Below are positions 31,203-41,488 of a DNA stretch of 64,000 nt, piece by piece; positions within the stretch are counted from its first letter, which is position 1; every line of letters begins with the position of its first letter. The stretch covers positions 1,391,501 through 1,455,500 of the forward strand of contig JAKZAN010000003.1 in assembly GCA_023053545.1 (NCBI GenBank), in the 5' to 3' direction. Origin of the DNA: Lepidurus packardi. Taxonomy: Eukaryota > Arthropoda > Branchiopoda > Notostraca > Triopsidae. A model generated the notes under the pieces. It saw only the letters and a program-made list of their open reading frames with translations. It was not told the DNA's origin and did not search any database. A program made the translations under genes and the position numbers.

Positions 31203-32719
31203 ATCAATGACGGTGTCGATGTATTGGAAGAATTTAATGAGTTTCTCGTAAACCTCACAAACGGCCTTGTCACTAAACAAAAACAAAAGCGAAAAAGTAG
31301 GAAGCCTAGGAACCTACACAAAACTCGAACCAACGCCAGTTACAATAAGAAACGCGAGTTTAGTGACATGCAACGACTATGGGATTCAAACCGCTCTACC
31401 TGCGTAAAAGCAATCCTAGATGGAAATACCAGAAAGGATTTAGCTAACTTACCCGAGAACACCGCGGAGTATTGGACTGAGCTCTTCTCCCGTCCCTCGC
31501 CAGAGGACAAGGAGGAGATCAAAAGCAATAAAGAATTTACGCTTGGCGACATTCGGCGCCCAATAATAAAAATGGAGATTAAAGCTAACACGCTGCCCCA
31601 AAACACCGTTCCGGGTCCTGACAATCTAAACCCAGACAATCTAAACCCAACAAAAATCTTGAATGTTATACTTTATCTGAAGGATCTACCGCCTGCTTTG
31701 AAGACCCATGGCACCGTACTGATTACAAAGGTAAATACTCCAACAAAACCTGATCAATTTAGACCTATCACCATAACAAGCGTTTTTGTTAGAATATTGA
31801 ACAAAGTATTCGCCTCAAGACTTAGAGATGGCCTCAAAATACACCACAGTCAAAAGGCATTTCTTTGTTTTGATGGATGTGCAGAAAGTGTCTTCTTACT
31901 AGACAATCTTTTTAAGACTGCAGAATAGAAAAGAACCCCCCTCTTCTGCGCTTTTATCGACATCAAAAAGGCGTTCGACTCGGTAAGCCACCATGCTATC
32001 TTCCGAGCCCTTAAAGGCATTAAAATTGCCCCAGAATTTCGAGAATATATAGAAAATTCCTACAAGGGTTGTACCACCAACTTTCAGATACATGGTGATA
32101 GCTTTGCGAGCAACGTACCCATTACACGTGGGGTGAAGCAGGGGGACCCCTATCCCCACTTTTATTTAACTTGATCATCGATGAAGTCCTAAAATCTCTT
32201 CCCAAGGTGATCGGTTTTGAAATATCCGGTGAAAATTTCAATGTCCTCAACTATGCAGACGATCTAGTACTGGCTGCCAAAACTAGCCAAGGCTTACAGC
32301 ACTTACTAGACATAACAACAACAATTCTAGCGAAAAGAGGACTTGAAACGAATCCGGAAAAATGCTCAACAATCGCCATCAAAACCGACGTAAAGAAGAA
32401 AAAGACTTTCGTGACGACCAAGAAAAGTTTAAGATTGGAGGAAAAACTATACCTACCACGACATTGCAACAAACGTGGACATATTTGGGAATACCATTCA
32501 GCCAAATTGGCCGCAGTAGTTCATGCAACCACGTCTTCTTTGGGTTAATGGAGAAACTGAACAAGTCACCGCTACTTCTCCAACAACGTCTTTATGCGCT
32601 GAAATACTTCATTATCACGAGAATGACACATGAACTGGTGCTTTCATCAATCAAAAAGACCGAATTGAAGAAGATTGATGTGGCCATAAGGAACATCTTA
32701 AGAAAATGGCTCAAACTAC
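31203..32719 (+). pseudogene. R2 reverse transcriptase, copy 2
   Basis: The frame resumes in phase after the hAT (INDGVDVLEEFNEF) and runs through ENTAEYWTELFSRP, FRPITITSVFVRILNK, SQKAFLCFDGCAESVFLLD, an in-frame TAG (31926-31928), CAFIDIKKAFDSVSHH and RGVKQGDP. A small deletion at about 32150 shifts frame. The catalytic motif LNYADDLVLAA (~32250) is intact. Another shift near 32390 leads into the thumb (WTYLGIPFSQIGR) and LKKIDVAIRNILRKWLKLPH. The Gypsy element interrupts at 32724 after the CTCA target. This is the only R2 copy here with an intact YADD followed by open frame. Confidence 0.86.
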
Positions 32720-32723
32720 CTCA

Positions 32724-33037
32724 TGTTAAATTCAAACTTTATTTTGATTGGTAGCGTAATGCTTTATTGAGTAGAGAAAGATTCGCACAAATGATGCAAA
32801 AGACACAACACAAACGAAACACTGGTAATCTCTCCTGTCCACTACATTAATCGACTCTTGATCAGGTCATAACGACTGCTCTACGACGACTACCCCCTCC
32901 TTCGCGATACCTACGTTTTTTATACTAACTCTTTCCCTTGACCTTTCAATACCTGTCCCTGACCTTAACCTTGCATACTTCTTGCCATAAGGTCAAGAAT
33001 GACAAAAACGTATCATCAGAATGACGAAAACCTATCA
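32724..33037 (-). repeat. 3' LTR of Gypsy element 2
   Basis: 314 bp, plus-strand TGTTAAATTCAAAC...GAAAACCTATCA. It differs from the other LTR at a few bases (for example CCATAAGG versus CTATAAGG). Confidence 0.93.
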
Positions 33038-33052
33038 TCCTCCACCACTATA
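33038..33052 (-). other. Polypurine tract of Gypsy element 2
   Basis: On the minus strand GTGGTGGAGGA abuts the 3' LTR, the expected place for plus-strand priming. Confidence 0.5.
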
Positions 33053-33117
33053 ATCAAATATTATTTGACTTACAATTTGGAGTATACTAAACAGAAGGGA
33101 ATAAGAACCAAACACTA

Positions 33118-36100
33118 TTATTCTAGCACATAATCAAATAAACGCACATTTCTTTTTCGTATGCGGCCTCTGGAGCTCCGATCTTCCATTGACAGCTCAT
33201 CCACGACTTCTCCGTCATCTTTGTCGTCGTCCTCTTCATTCGACCTGGTGACTGTTTCCACTTCGTCTTCGTCTTCTTCTTCATCTAACCTGGCACATGT
33301 TTCCAAATCATCTTCGGCTTCTTGTTCCAACAGGGAAGATTGGACGCACACCGTCACACGTTTTTCTTAAATTTGAACCATGGACCTGCTTCTTCACTCG
33401 ACCACGCTGAATTACGTAATCAGGTCGCATGACTTTAACGATTCGAAAAGGACCATCAGCACGTTTTGCCAGTTTAGGTGTTAAGCCTCTTTTCACTTGA
33501 TGAACTTTAAGAAAGACTTGATCGCCAATGTGGAAGCTACCCTGCTCGGTAATACGGGTGCGTGTTGATTGGTTTTGTTGACTAATTGCGTCTAGGGCTG
33601 ATTTTCGTAAATGCTCCTGTGTTTTCTGTAAACGACGTAAAAACTCCGCATACGAGGACTGCATTTCAATATCAGCTAATTCTGCTTCGTCTTCCAACTC
33701 ACTGACAATTGGTGCTCGCAAATTTCTGCCAAAAACAAGTTCTGCCGGTGCCAATCCAGTTGTGGAATGGGTGGCGGTGCGGTAAGCGAACAAAACAGCT
33801 GGTAACCACTCATCCCAGTCTTTTTGATCAACTTTGCCATACTGTGTTAACATTTGACACAAGGTACGATTGAATCGCTCGGTTTGACCGTTACAAGCAA
33901 GATGATAGGGAGTTGTCCGTAATTTGGTAATACCTAACTTTTTGCATAGAATTCGTACAACTTTAGATTCGAAATTGGTTCCTTGGTCTGTCAACAGGGT
34001 TTTGGGAATTCCAAATCGACTTACATACTCCAAGAGACATCGACTAACAGTCTCAGCGGTCTGATCAGGGATTGCATACACTTCAACCCATTTGGAAAAT
34101 AAATCAGAAATTACAAGGCCATAACGATTCCCTGCTTGTGACCTTCCTAATGCCAAAATGTCCATCGAAATTTGACTGAAGGGTTCACCAATTACAGAAA
34201 TTCCTTTCAAGGCTTCTCGGAATGGTCTGGTATCACTCTTTGTCTCTAGACATTTTTGACAGCTTTGACAATACTTCGTGACATCTTTTTTAACATTGTA
34301 CCAAAAATACTCTGGTAACACTCGAGCTAATGTCTTTTTGACTCCCAGATGTCCTGTAGCAGGAACATCGTGAGCTAGCTTCAATATCGTTGGTCGTAAA
34401 TTGGGAGGAACAACTTTTTGGGGTTTCTTCGCATCTGTACTTTTGGTACGATACACTTTCGAATCTTGAACAAAATACTTCGCCGTATCATTCAAGTAAA
34501 ACTTAATCTCCTTATCCAAGCTTTCGGGAACTGTGATGGTTTCTCTCTTCGACTCTTGCAAATAATGCACAAATCACGCGAAATCTTTTTCAATCCCAGT
34601 TACAACAGCTAGACGACATTGGCGAGACAAGGCATCGGCATGTGGAATGTCTTTGCCCGCACGGTGTTTAACTTCGAAGTCATACTGCCCTAGCCACAAG
34701 ACCCAACGTGCTAATCTTGGTGACCTTCCACCGAGCGATCGCCAATATTTCAACGCCTGGTGGTCAGTATAGACTACGAACTGTCTACCAAGAAGGAAAT
34801 GTCTAAACTTCTCCATACCAGTCAGTAAAGCCAGAAACTCTTGTTCGGTAGTTGAATAATTCTTTTCAGCAGGTTTCCACAAGCCTGACATAAATGAAAT
34901 GGCGTATTCTTTTTCGTCATCGTCTTGTAGGGAAGGACAGCTCCCCAACCAGTCTGGCACGCATCGGTAGTTAGAATAAACTGGCGACTCAAGTCTGGAT
35001 TCCAATATGGGCTCGGAACATAACATGTGCTTTAACTTTGAAAAAGCAACCTCACAGTCATCATTCCATTCAAATGACACCATCTTCTTGGTTAGATTCG
35101 TCAAAGGTTCGGCAATTTGAGCAAACGAAGGCACGAAATGTCGGTAGTACCCACACAGTCCAACAAATTGTCTCACTTGCCTGACGTTTGTCGGCTTAAC
35201 CCAACGCCTGATCACTTCCGTTTTCAAGCTAGCTGGACGAACCTTTCTATAGCTCACCAAATGACCCAAAAATTCAACCTCTTCCACAAAGAACCTACAT
35301 TTCAATGGATTCAACTTAATTCCACTACTTGACAACCTAATCAGTACCGCACGCACGTCTTCTACATGCTGCTCGAATGTTCCGCTAAAAACAAGAACAT
35401 CGTCCAAATAAACGAGAGCAAAACGCCAATCGACATCATGTAAAACTTGATTCATCAACCTCTGAAACGTACCTGGTGCATTACACAGCCCAAATGGTAG
35501 CACCTTGAACTGAAACAAGTCTTCTCCAGTAGTAAAAGCTGTTACTTCTTTTGATCCATCTTCCATAGGGACTTGCAAATAACCGCTTTTCTGGTCTAAG
35601 CTTGTAAACCAACGAGCTGACCCTACTGTCCTGATTAAATCATCTACCCTTGGCAACGGGTGACTGTCTTTCTTGGTTACTTCATTGACCTTCCTAAAAT
35701 CCACGCAAAACCGATAAGCCCCGTCTTTCTTTTTCACTAACACAATTGGACTTGCCCACGGTGAATTACTAGGCTCAATAATGTCGTTTTCTAACATCTC
35801 TTGAACCTGGGTTTGGACAACTTCTTTTAAATGAATGGGAAGCCTGTAGGGATTTTGCTTAATCGGACTACCCCTAGTTTCTATTTTATGGCTTACGTTT
35901 TTCACCTTACCAACTTAACCTTCACCAGCAAAAACCTCTTTGAACTCACTCAAAAGGGATTTAACAGCCTTTATTTCTTCGTATTTTAAATGAGATAGCT
36001 CTGGCATCCACTCGTCACCTACCTTCTTTCTTTCTGTTGGGGGAAGTACTTCATCTGTTAATAACGCTATCGACACTTCTCCCAAAGCTTCACCCTCTTC

Positions 36101-36244
36101 TAACCTTACAGGCTGATCACCAACATTACACACTAACACGGGTACGCAACCAGATGCTTCTGATACGCAGGCCCTAGCTACAAATACCCCTTTTTGTTGT
36201 AGTAAAGGACTAGGCTCTACAAGCATCGCTTCACCGCTGACCAA
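33118..36244 (-). pseudogene. Gypsy element 2 pol
   Basis: Minus-strand order: short post-protease segment (36244-35915); RT (IVLVKKKDGAYRFCVDFRK, FGLCNAPGTFQRLM, catalytic YLDDVLVF intact); RNase H (YTDHQALKYW); integrase with HHCC (HLGVKKTLA...CQSCQKC), D,D,E core (SMDILALG, LTDQGTNF, NGQTERF) and a basic C-terminus; a frame change near 33340 leads to an acidic tail (DEEEDEDEVETVTRSNEEDD) ending at 33118. In-frame stops are TAA 35915 and TGA 34574-34576. The start of RNase H, where TDAS should lie, reads as unrelated residues between two compensating frame changes (about 34920-34985), so its first catalytic Asp is lost. Confidence 0.88.
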
Positions 36245-36299
36245 CCTACGATTCGTAAAGGGTCGCTTAATCGTAGCGGTTACAAAAGTTTCCTGATTG

Positions 36300-37511
36300 G
36301 CTTCAATAATGGTAGCTGTTCGTACTTATACAACTCCACTAAACTTACAAAAGCTTACCATTCAACTTTAGCGTGCTTTTACCGAAATCTAAAATGGCTG
36401 AACATTGTTTAAGAAAGTCCGTCCCTAGGATTACTTCGTCTGTACAATCAACCACTAATACGTCTAATACAGTTCTATCTGCTTTTTCCCATTCAAGTTC
36501 AACCCTGCTTTCTCCTATTGTACTTATTTCTAGACCTCGATTCGCAGTAGCTACCCTACGACTAGTAGGTTCGACTTATAACTCAGGTAGCCTATCTGCA
36601 ACCATCGTACTTACTAAAGAACAATGACTACCCGTATCAATTACTGCAGAACAAGTTAATCCGTTGACCGACAGTTTTAGCATAGGGCACGACTCAACAA
36701 CAACTCGCCTACCTACTGGCTGTGAAGGCTTTTCTGGACAATCCTTGCCTATATGTCCTACCTTCTGACAATTTCGACATTTTGTGCGACATTCAGACGA
36801 AATATGCCCCTTTAACGTGCAATTACCACAGACCAAAGTGCAATCCTTTCTAAGATGACCCGTCTTTTTACATCCAAAACATTTACCTCTGTGGTTACTA
36901 CTCCGGGATTCGGGTTGTACCTTGCTGGACCGTTCGTTGGATTCTTTACCACTAACATTAATTTGACGACTCGGGATGGGTTTTGGCTGCACCGACTGCC
37001 GAACGACTTCTCGGGATATTCGCATGACGTTTAGTTTTTCAACGAGACCAGGTAACGTCTTGATTTGTGCATCATAGAATAGAGACTGCCAGTTGACAGG
37101 TAAGCCTCTAACGAATTGCTCCATAACAAATCATTCTACTGTAGCGTCGTCTGTAATCTCTGGATTGGCTGCCTTGAAGAGACGCTTCAAGTCGCTACCA
37201 TAAGCATGAGCTGATTCCGTTTTCGACAGCTTTCGATTGTAGAATTCCGTAAGATGCAGTCTCCTGGACTCCGCCGGTTGGAAAACTTCTTGCAGCGCTG
37301 CCACTAATTCGGAATAGGATGTTGGCTGAACAGCTAAGTTGTCGAGAGCTCCTTCCGCATCGCCGACTATCAACGCGGGTAAAATCCGAAAGCAGGCGGC
37401 ATCGGACCACGAATTGGCAGTAGCTACTCGTCGAAATCTCGTCATGAACTTGCCAAAATCTGTTGTCCCGTCAAATTCGGGTGCGGCCACGATGGATTTT
37501 GTATTCGACAT
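36300..37511 (-). pseudogene. Gypsy element 2 gag and protease
   Basis: From the ATG at 37511 (MSNTKSIVAAPEFDG) the gag domain reads to an in-frame TGA at 37131-37133, then continues in the same frame (MEQFVRGLPVNWQSL). Three CCHC zinc knuckles follow in a row (CFGCKKTGHLRKDC, CGNCTLKGHISSEC, CRNCQKVGHIGKDC), which bind RNA in the particle. The protease-like site CSAVIDTGSHCSLVS follows, then an in-frame TAA at 36576-36578 and the flap region (EVILGTDFL). The frame is lost before 36244. Three knuckles is more than the one or two usual in Gypsy gag. Confidence 0.85.
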
Positions 37512-37658
37512 GTTTTCAAATTCGTAAAGTCCTTCTTCGTGGAACGGCAACTTTTCCCGCAGTTTTACAGGCTCCAGTTTCGTTTTCGACTAACCTCTGT
37601 TCATTTGGCACCTGCTACTTTCTTATCACCACTCACAATTACAGATCCCACCGCTGAA

Positions 37659-37736
37659 TGTTAAATTCAAACTCAATTCAAAGAAGATTGATGTGGCCAT
37701 AAGGAACATCTTAAGAAAATGGCTCAAACTACCTCA
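37659..37736. repeat. Misplaced R2 flank plus LTR-end fragment inside Gypsy element 2
   Basis: TGTTAAATTCAAACT (37659-37673) matches the first 15 bases of the LTR. It is followed by about 57 bp (37680-37736) that repeat the R2 sequence found left of the element at about 32667-32723, ending ACCTCA. The full right LTR then starts at 37737. An ordinary element has neither between its LTR and leader. Confidence 0.9.
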
Positions 37737-38050
37737 TGTTAAATTCAAACTTTATTTTGATTGGTAGCGTAATGCTTTATTGAGTAGAGAAAGATTCGCA
37801 CAAATGATACAAAGAACACAACGCAAACGAAACACTGGTAATCTCTCCTGTCCACTACATTAATCGACTCTTGATCAGGTCATAACGACTGCTCTACGAC
37901 GACTACCCCCTCCTTCGCGATACCTACGTTTTTTATACTAACTCTTTCCCTTGACCTTTCAATACCTGTCCCTGACCTTAACCTTGCATACTTCTTGCTA
38001 TAAGGTCAAGAATGACAAAAACGTATCATCAGAATGACGAAAACCTGTCA
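37737..38050 (-). repeat. 5' LTR of Gypsy element 2
   Basis: 314 bp, ends GAAAACCTGTCA just before the right CTCA duplication (38051-38054). Nearly identical to 32724-33037. Confidence 0.93.
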
Positions 38051-38054
38051 CTCA

Positions 38055-39136
38055 TGACACCCCGAAATACTACTTCCATGACCGTATGCGAGATGGTGGT
38101 CTAGGTTTCCCAATGCTTCGGTGGAGTATACCGAATCTACGTAAGAAACGATTACTAAAACTTAGTAAATCGGAAGACAAGCTAATGCGTAAGATATCAA
38201 ACGACGACATAATAACCGAAGAGCTGCAAGACATATACTCGATGCTTGCAAACAAAGCTCAATTTTGATAGCCTACAAACGATTCAGAGCTATTATGCGC
38301 GAAAGATATGTGGATCCATTGATGGAAATCCACTAGCCTACTCCAACAATTGCCCATCAATTAATAGCTGGATCAATGTAGACCACGCTAAACGACCTGT
38401 CTCTATCTTTAGAGACAGCATAAAACTTGGAATAAACGCACTACAAACGCGTAGTCGAACAACTAGGGGTACTGGACAAATCAGAAATTGTAGAGCCGGC
38501 TATACTGGTCCCGAAACACTCAAGCACATTCTACAGATTTGTCCAAGATCACACGAGACCCGAATTCACCGGCACGATAGGGTCTCAAAACTCCTGCGAA
38601 ATTTCTGCAATGGCCGCGGGTATATTTGCCTCGACGAGCCAAAATTTAAAACAAGTCAAGGACTAAGGAAATCTGACTTAGTAGTTTTCTTACCAACAAA
38701 CTACACAGAAGACATGAAGGAGGACATAAGGAACCTCGTTAGTCCAGAGTGCGCGGAACGAATATCCTTCCCCAAAATGCTATACCCTTCGTCTATTTCA
38801 GGAACAGCCTTTGTCATTGACACACAAGTCGTTACCGATGATTGTGAGCGAACCATCATCGAACGACTACACCGGCTAAAGACCGAAAAATACAAAAATA
38901 TCCCCGAAATCACTAATTATCTTCTTAACCTACCCCAGGTTGACAATGTGATCCATACATCTGCAACTTTTAACTGGCGAGGACTTATCGCGAAGGAAGG
39001 GGCTGACGACCTGCTCAAACTCGGGATCACCAAAGGCCAACTAAGAATCCTATCCATGGCCTGCCTAGAAAAAGGAGTCCACATTTGGAGGAACTTTAAC
39101 AGAACAACAAAGATGAAAACGAGTGATCTTCGATGA
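38055..39136 (+). pseudogene. R2 C-terminal RT end, CCHC motif and endonuclease, copy 2
   Basis: R2 coding resumes after the Gypsy element (YYFHDRMRDGGLGFPMLRW), stops at about 38266 and continues in a shifted frame (LDSLQTIQSYYARKICGSIDG). The linker reads DSIKLGINALQTRSR. The Cys/His motif is in CRAGYTGPETLKHILQICPRSHETRIHRH. The endonuclease site is GLRKSDLVVF, with Ser where Pro is usual in the PD motif, and the partner Asp in AFVIDTQVV. The C-terminal segment NWRGLIAKEGADDLLKLGI...CLEKGVHIWRNFNR is complete. It has an extra ~45 residues (YTEDMKEDIRNLVSPECAER) compared with copies 1 and 3. Confidence 0.85.
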
Positions 39137-39726
39137 CAACGTGAGAAAAGCCAGTTACAAATTTGAAATCATACCTTCCTTGCCCATACCATGTCACCCG
39201 AAAGAGAAAAGTTATAAGTGAAACTAAGACCTACCTTGTCTTGCACATAAACACGATGGCCTCACAAATATTCTTATTTGTTGACTATTGTAGCGGCAGA
39301 TGGCATGCGAATGACAAGGAGAGCGCCTGTGAAAGGCCAAGAGTAGCAGTCAGAGAGAGAGAGAGCGAGAGGAGAAGCGCGCGAGTGTGAAAGACGGAGT
39401 TGCCGTTTTGATTGTTGTAGAAGCCCCCGAGCTAAATCCCCACTTTAAATAAACTACCCTATCTAAATTAAATTAAAAGTGTGTACACCTTCTTCCCAGG
39501 CCAGTTTTCCTCATTTTTTGTGAAATCCGTTAGCGTCAATCATAAGATACGCTACACTAAGAAGCGTCATATGCTGAAATGTAGATGATGGTACTTGTCT
39601 AAACCCTATCCATGCCCAACAAACCATAGTTGCAACCTTGAACGTACGCTGAAGCAACTACCCCAAAGGGTTGCTTACCCAAAAGAGCTGTAAAGTGATT
39701 TTCCATGTTTACCAATACACTAGTGA
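39137..39726 (+). other. R2 copy 2 3' untranslated region
   Basis: Non-coding sequence between the R2 stop and the 28S junction, including an AGAGAG/GAGCGAG-rich stretch (about 39353-39385). In R2 the 3' UTR RNA is what the protein recognises for target-primed reverse transcription. Confidence 0.65.
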
Positions 39727-39843
39727 TAGCCAAATGAATCGTCAATCTAATTAGTGACGCGCACGAATGGATTAACAAGATTCCCACTGTCCCTACCTAC
39801 TATCTATCGAACCCACTGCCAGGGGGACGGGCCCGGTTTCGTC

Positions 39844-39880
<37 letters not shown>

Positions 39881-39893
39881 TCGGCAATGTGGA
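39727..39893 (+). rRNA. 28S rRNA fragment downstream of the R2 site, diverged
   Basis: From TAGCCAAATGAATCGTCAATC the segment follows 28S through GGATTAACAAGATTCCCACTGTCCCTACCTACTATC and CAGCGGGGAAAGAAGACCCTGTTGAGCTTGACTCTAGT. Many substitutions and small indels are present (AATCGTCA for CCTCGTC). Such changes at near-invariant positions mark an rRNA pseudogene. Similarity fades about 165 bp after the R2 site. Confidence 0.9.
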
Positions 39894-40172
39894 GTCCAAG
39901 TGGTTGGTCATTCGTCTAATTTGGAGCAGGAATACTTGGAGAAATCCAGGAAATACTCCAATGACGCAAATTTTATCAATGCGTTCAAGAATGTATATTC
40001 TACGGTCACTAATCTGTCTTTTCATGCAGTTATCTTGAACAATAGAGGTCTGATTGCCAAATCCAGTGACGGCCCTCCGGTGACAATTATGATCATGTGC
40101 TTAATTAGTCTGGAGAAGACCTTGGAAATCTGGAAGATATTCAACCAATCGATTGCTACCCCCCGTAAATAA
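39894..40172 (+). pseudogene. R2 C-terminus, copy 4 (severely 5'-truncated)
   Basis: About 90 residues match the end of R2 proteins: VQVVGHSSNLEQEYLEKSRKYS after the endonuclease Asp, then NLSFHAVILNNRGLIAKSS and MCLISLEKTLEIWKIFNQS. It is joined to 28S about 165 bp downstream of the R2 site, so it is not at the canonical position. It is closer to copies 1 and 3 than to copy 2 by eye. Confidence 0.8.
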
Positions 40173-40597
40173 CCACCGCTCCGTCCAGCTGCCTAAAATA
40201 ATCATGGCGAAGCAGTATTCACCAAGCGTATTATTACTAATAATTAGGGCTAGTCTAAAAACACGATTTCACGGAAGCCGTGAATTCCTTGATTTTTCCC
40301 AAAATTTTAGTTTTTCCGTGAAAATCGGAAAATACCGTGTTTTACCACGAAAATCGGGTAAATACCGTGTTTTACCGTGTTTTTTGTCCATAACGCCCTC
40401 TTTTGAACAAAACCTTTACCAAAAGTAAGTCTGCTTGTGACCACTAGATGTGAGTCATTGTTTCCGCTCCCAATTTTCTTCCACAGGCCTAAAACTTTTG
40501 CAAAGAGCACACTTACGCATGCGGATAAGTTGTTTTGAGCACATGTTCCCAGTTCCTCCATGCCTTTTTCTCGGCCACTTTTCTCTTTCTTCCTATA
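40173..40597 (+). other. Non-coding stretch with ACCGTGTTTTACC repeats
   Basis: Between R2 copy 4 and the Tigger derivative lies AT-rich sequence. Bases 40255-40390 contain repeated words on both strands: AACACGATTTCACGG, TTTCCGTGAAAATCGG, AATACCGTGTTTTACCACGAAAATCGGG, AATACCGTGTTTTACCGTG. They can fold back on each other and look like the subterminal part of a DNA transposon. GGGCTAGTCTAAAAACACG just before may be a decayed terminus. No partner end was found. Confidence 0.45.
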
Positions 40598-41488
40598 CAG
40601 TGGAACCTCTTTTAACGAGTACCTCTTATAACGAGTAGTTCGCATAACGAGCAAAAAAAAATTTGAAAAAATTGCTCCCTTAACGAGCGACATTTCGCAT
40701 ATTTAGTGACGCAGAAAGGGAAGTCACGTAACCTATGAGTCACTTGTGAGCCGGGACTTCCACGTCATTGCGCCAGTCTGTGTTTAGCACTCTTACCGAT
40801 AGCACGTTAGTGTCGCATGTGATCACACATTTTTCTAAACTTATGTTCAGACATTATTTGTATTTTTTTTTGTGTGCGAAGTTTAGTAACCCTTGCAAAA
40901 ATGTACCCGAAGAAAAAACCACAAGAAGACAGCCATAAGAGAATAAAAGTAACTGCAGAAATGAAACGTAAAATCATTGAAAAGCGAGAAATTGGTGTAA
41001 GCGTAGCTGATCTAGCGCGCTCATACAATCGATCTCCTCATCAACGATTTGCACTATCCTCAAGAACAAGGACAAATTAAGGAGGACATTGAGAAGCGTC
41101 ATCCTAATAAGGAGGTGGCTATGCGTGCTACAAATTTATTCAATGATAATGCTGTGTCACATTTTCACCAAATTTTAAAGAGTCGGCAAAAACAAGTGTC
41201 TCTAGACAGCTTTCTAGTAAAAAAGAATTAATTATTTGTCATAAATTAATAAGTAATAAGCTAGTTTCGATTTTTGAAAATGTTTTTTTCCAGGTTGTTA
41301 CGATCTTTAACGATTTATAAGCATGTACCTGTAATTTTATTTGAATAAACATTAAAAAATATTTCGCATGGAACGCATTATCGTGTTTCACATTGACTTA
41401 TATGGGAAAATCAGTTTCACTTAACGAATGTTTCACATAACGAGCAAGATTCTGGAACGAATTAAACTCGTTAAGAGAGGTTCCACTG
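40598..41488 (+). mobile_element. Pogo/Tigger deletion derivative, copy 2
   Basis: Complete ends: CAGTGGAACCTCTTTTAACGAG at 40598 and its inverted counterpart CTCGTTAAGAGAGGTTCCACTG ending 41488, flanked by TA on both sides (40596-40597, 41489-41490). At 891 bp it keeps the terminal and subterminal regions (repeated AACGAG words) and the start and end of the transposase, with the middle removed. It is the same family as copy 1 at 902-1882 and a typical non-autonomous form. Confidence 0.95.
40901..41231 (+). pseudogene. Tigger transposase remnant (first ~50 and last ~45 codons)
   Basis: From ATG 40901 the protein equals copy 1 for the first helix-turn-helix (MYPKKKPQEDSHKRIKV, ADLARSYNRS), then frameshifts. 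The second piece (41079-41231) carries the family C-terminus (HQILKSRQKQVSLDSFLVKK). The whole DDE catalytic domain is deleted. Confidence 0.88.

Larger units (their letters stand above)
32724..38050 (-). mobile_element. Gypsy element 2, minus strand, inserted in R2 copy 2
   Basis: Two 314-bp LTRs (32724-33037 and 37737-38050), each TG...CA on the plus strand, flank minus-strand gag and pol. The 4-bp target CTCA is duplicated at 32720-32723 and 38051-38054, and the R2 sequence resumes cleanly beyond (LKLPH then DTPKYYFHDRM). The inner side of the right (5') LTR is abnormal: 57 bp of R2 sequence plus an LTR-end fragment lie between the LTR and the leader. There are several in-frame stops in gag and pol. 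No env is present. Confidence 0.92.
26308..39726 (+). mobile_element. R2 retrotransposon copy 2, full-span, with nested hAT and Gypsy elements
   Basis: Both ends meet 28S sequence at the R2 target: CTCTT on the left (26307) and TAGCCAAATG on the right (39727). The ORF is recognisable from the N-terminal zinc fingers and Myb domain through RT and endonuclease to the C-terminus. A hAT transposon (27528-31194) and a Gypsy element (32724-38050) split it. The R2 sequence resumes across each insertion at the target duplication. Several frameshifts and stops make it inactive. Without the insertions it would be about 4.4 kb, normal for R2. Confidence 0.92.

Noticed and set aside
33161..33370. Ser-rich plus-strand frame
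   Set aside because: Antisense of the acidic pol tail of Gypsy element 2.
26308..39726. R2 copy 2 as a potentially active element
   Set aside because: Two nested insertions, several frameshifts and an in-frame TAG rule it out.
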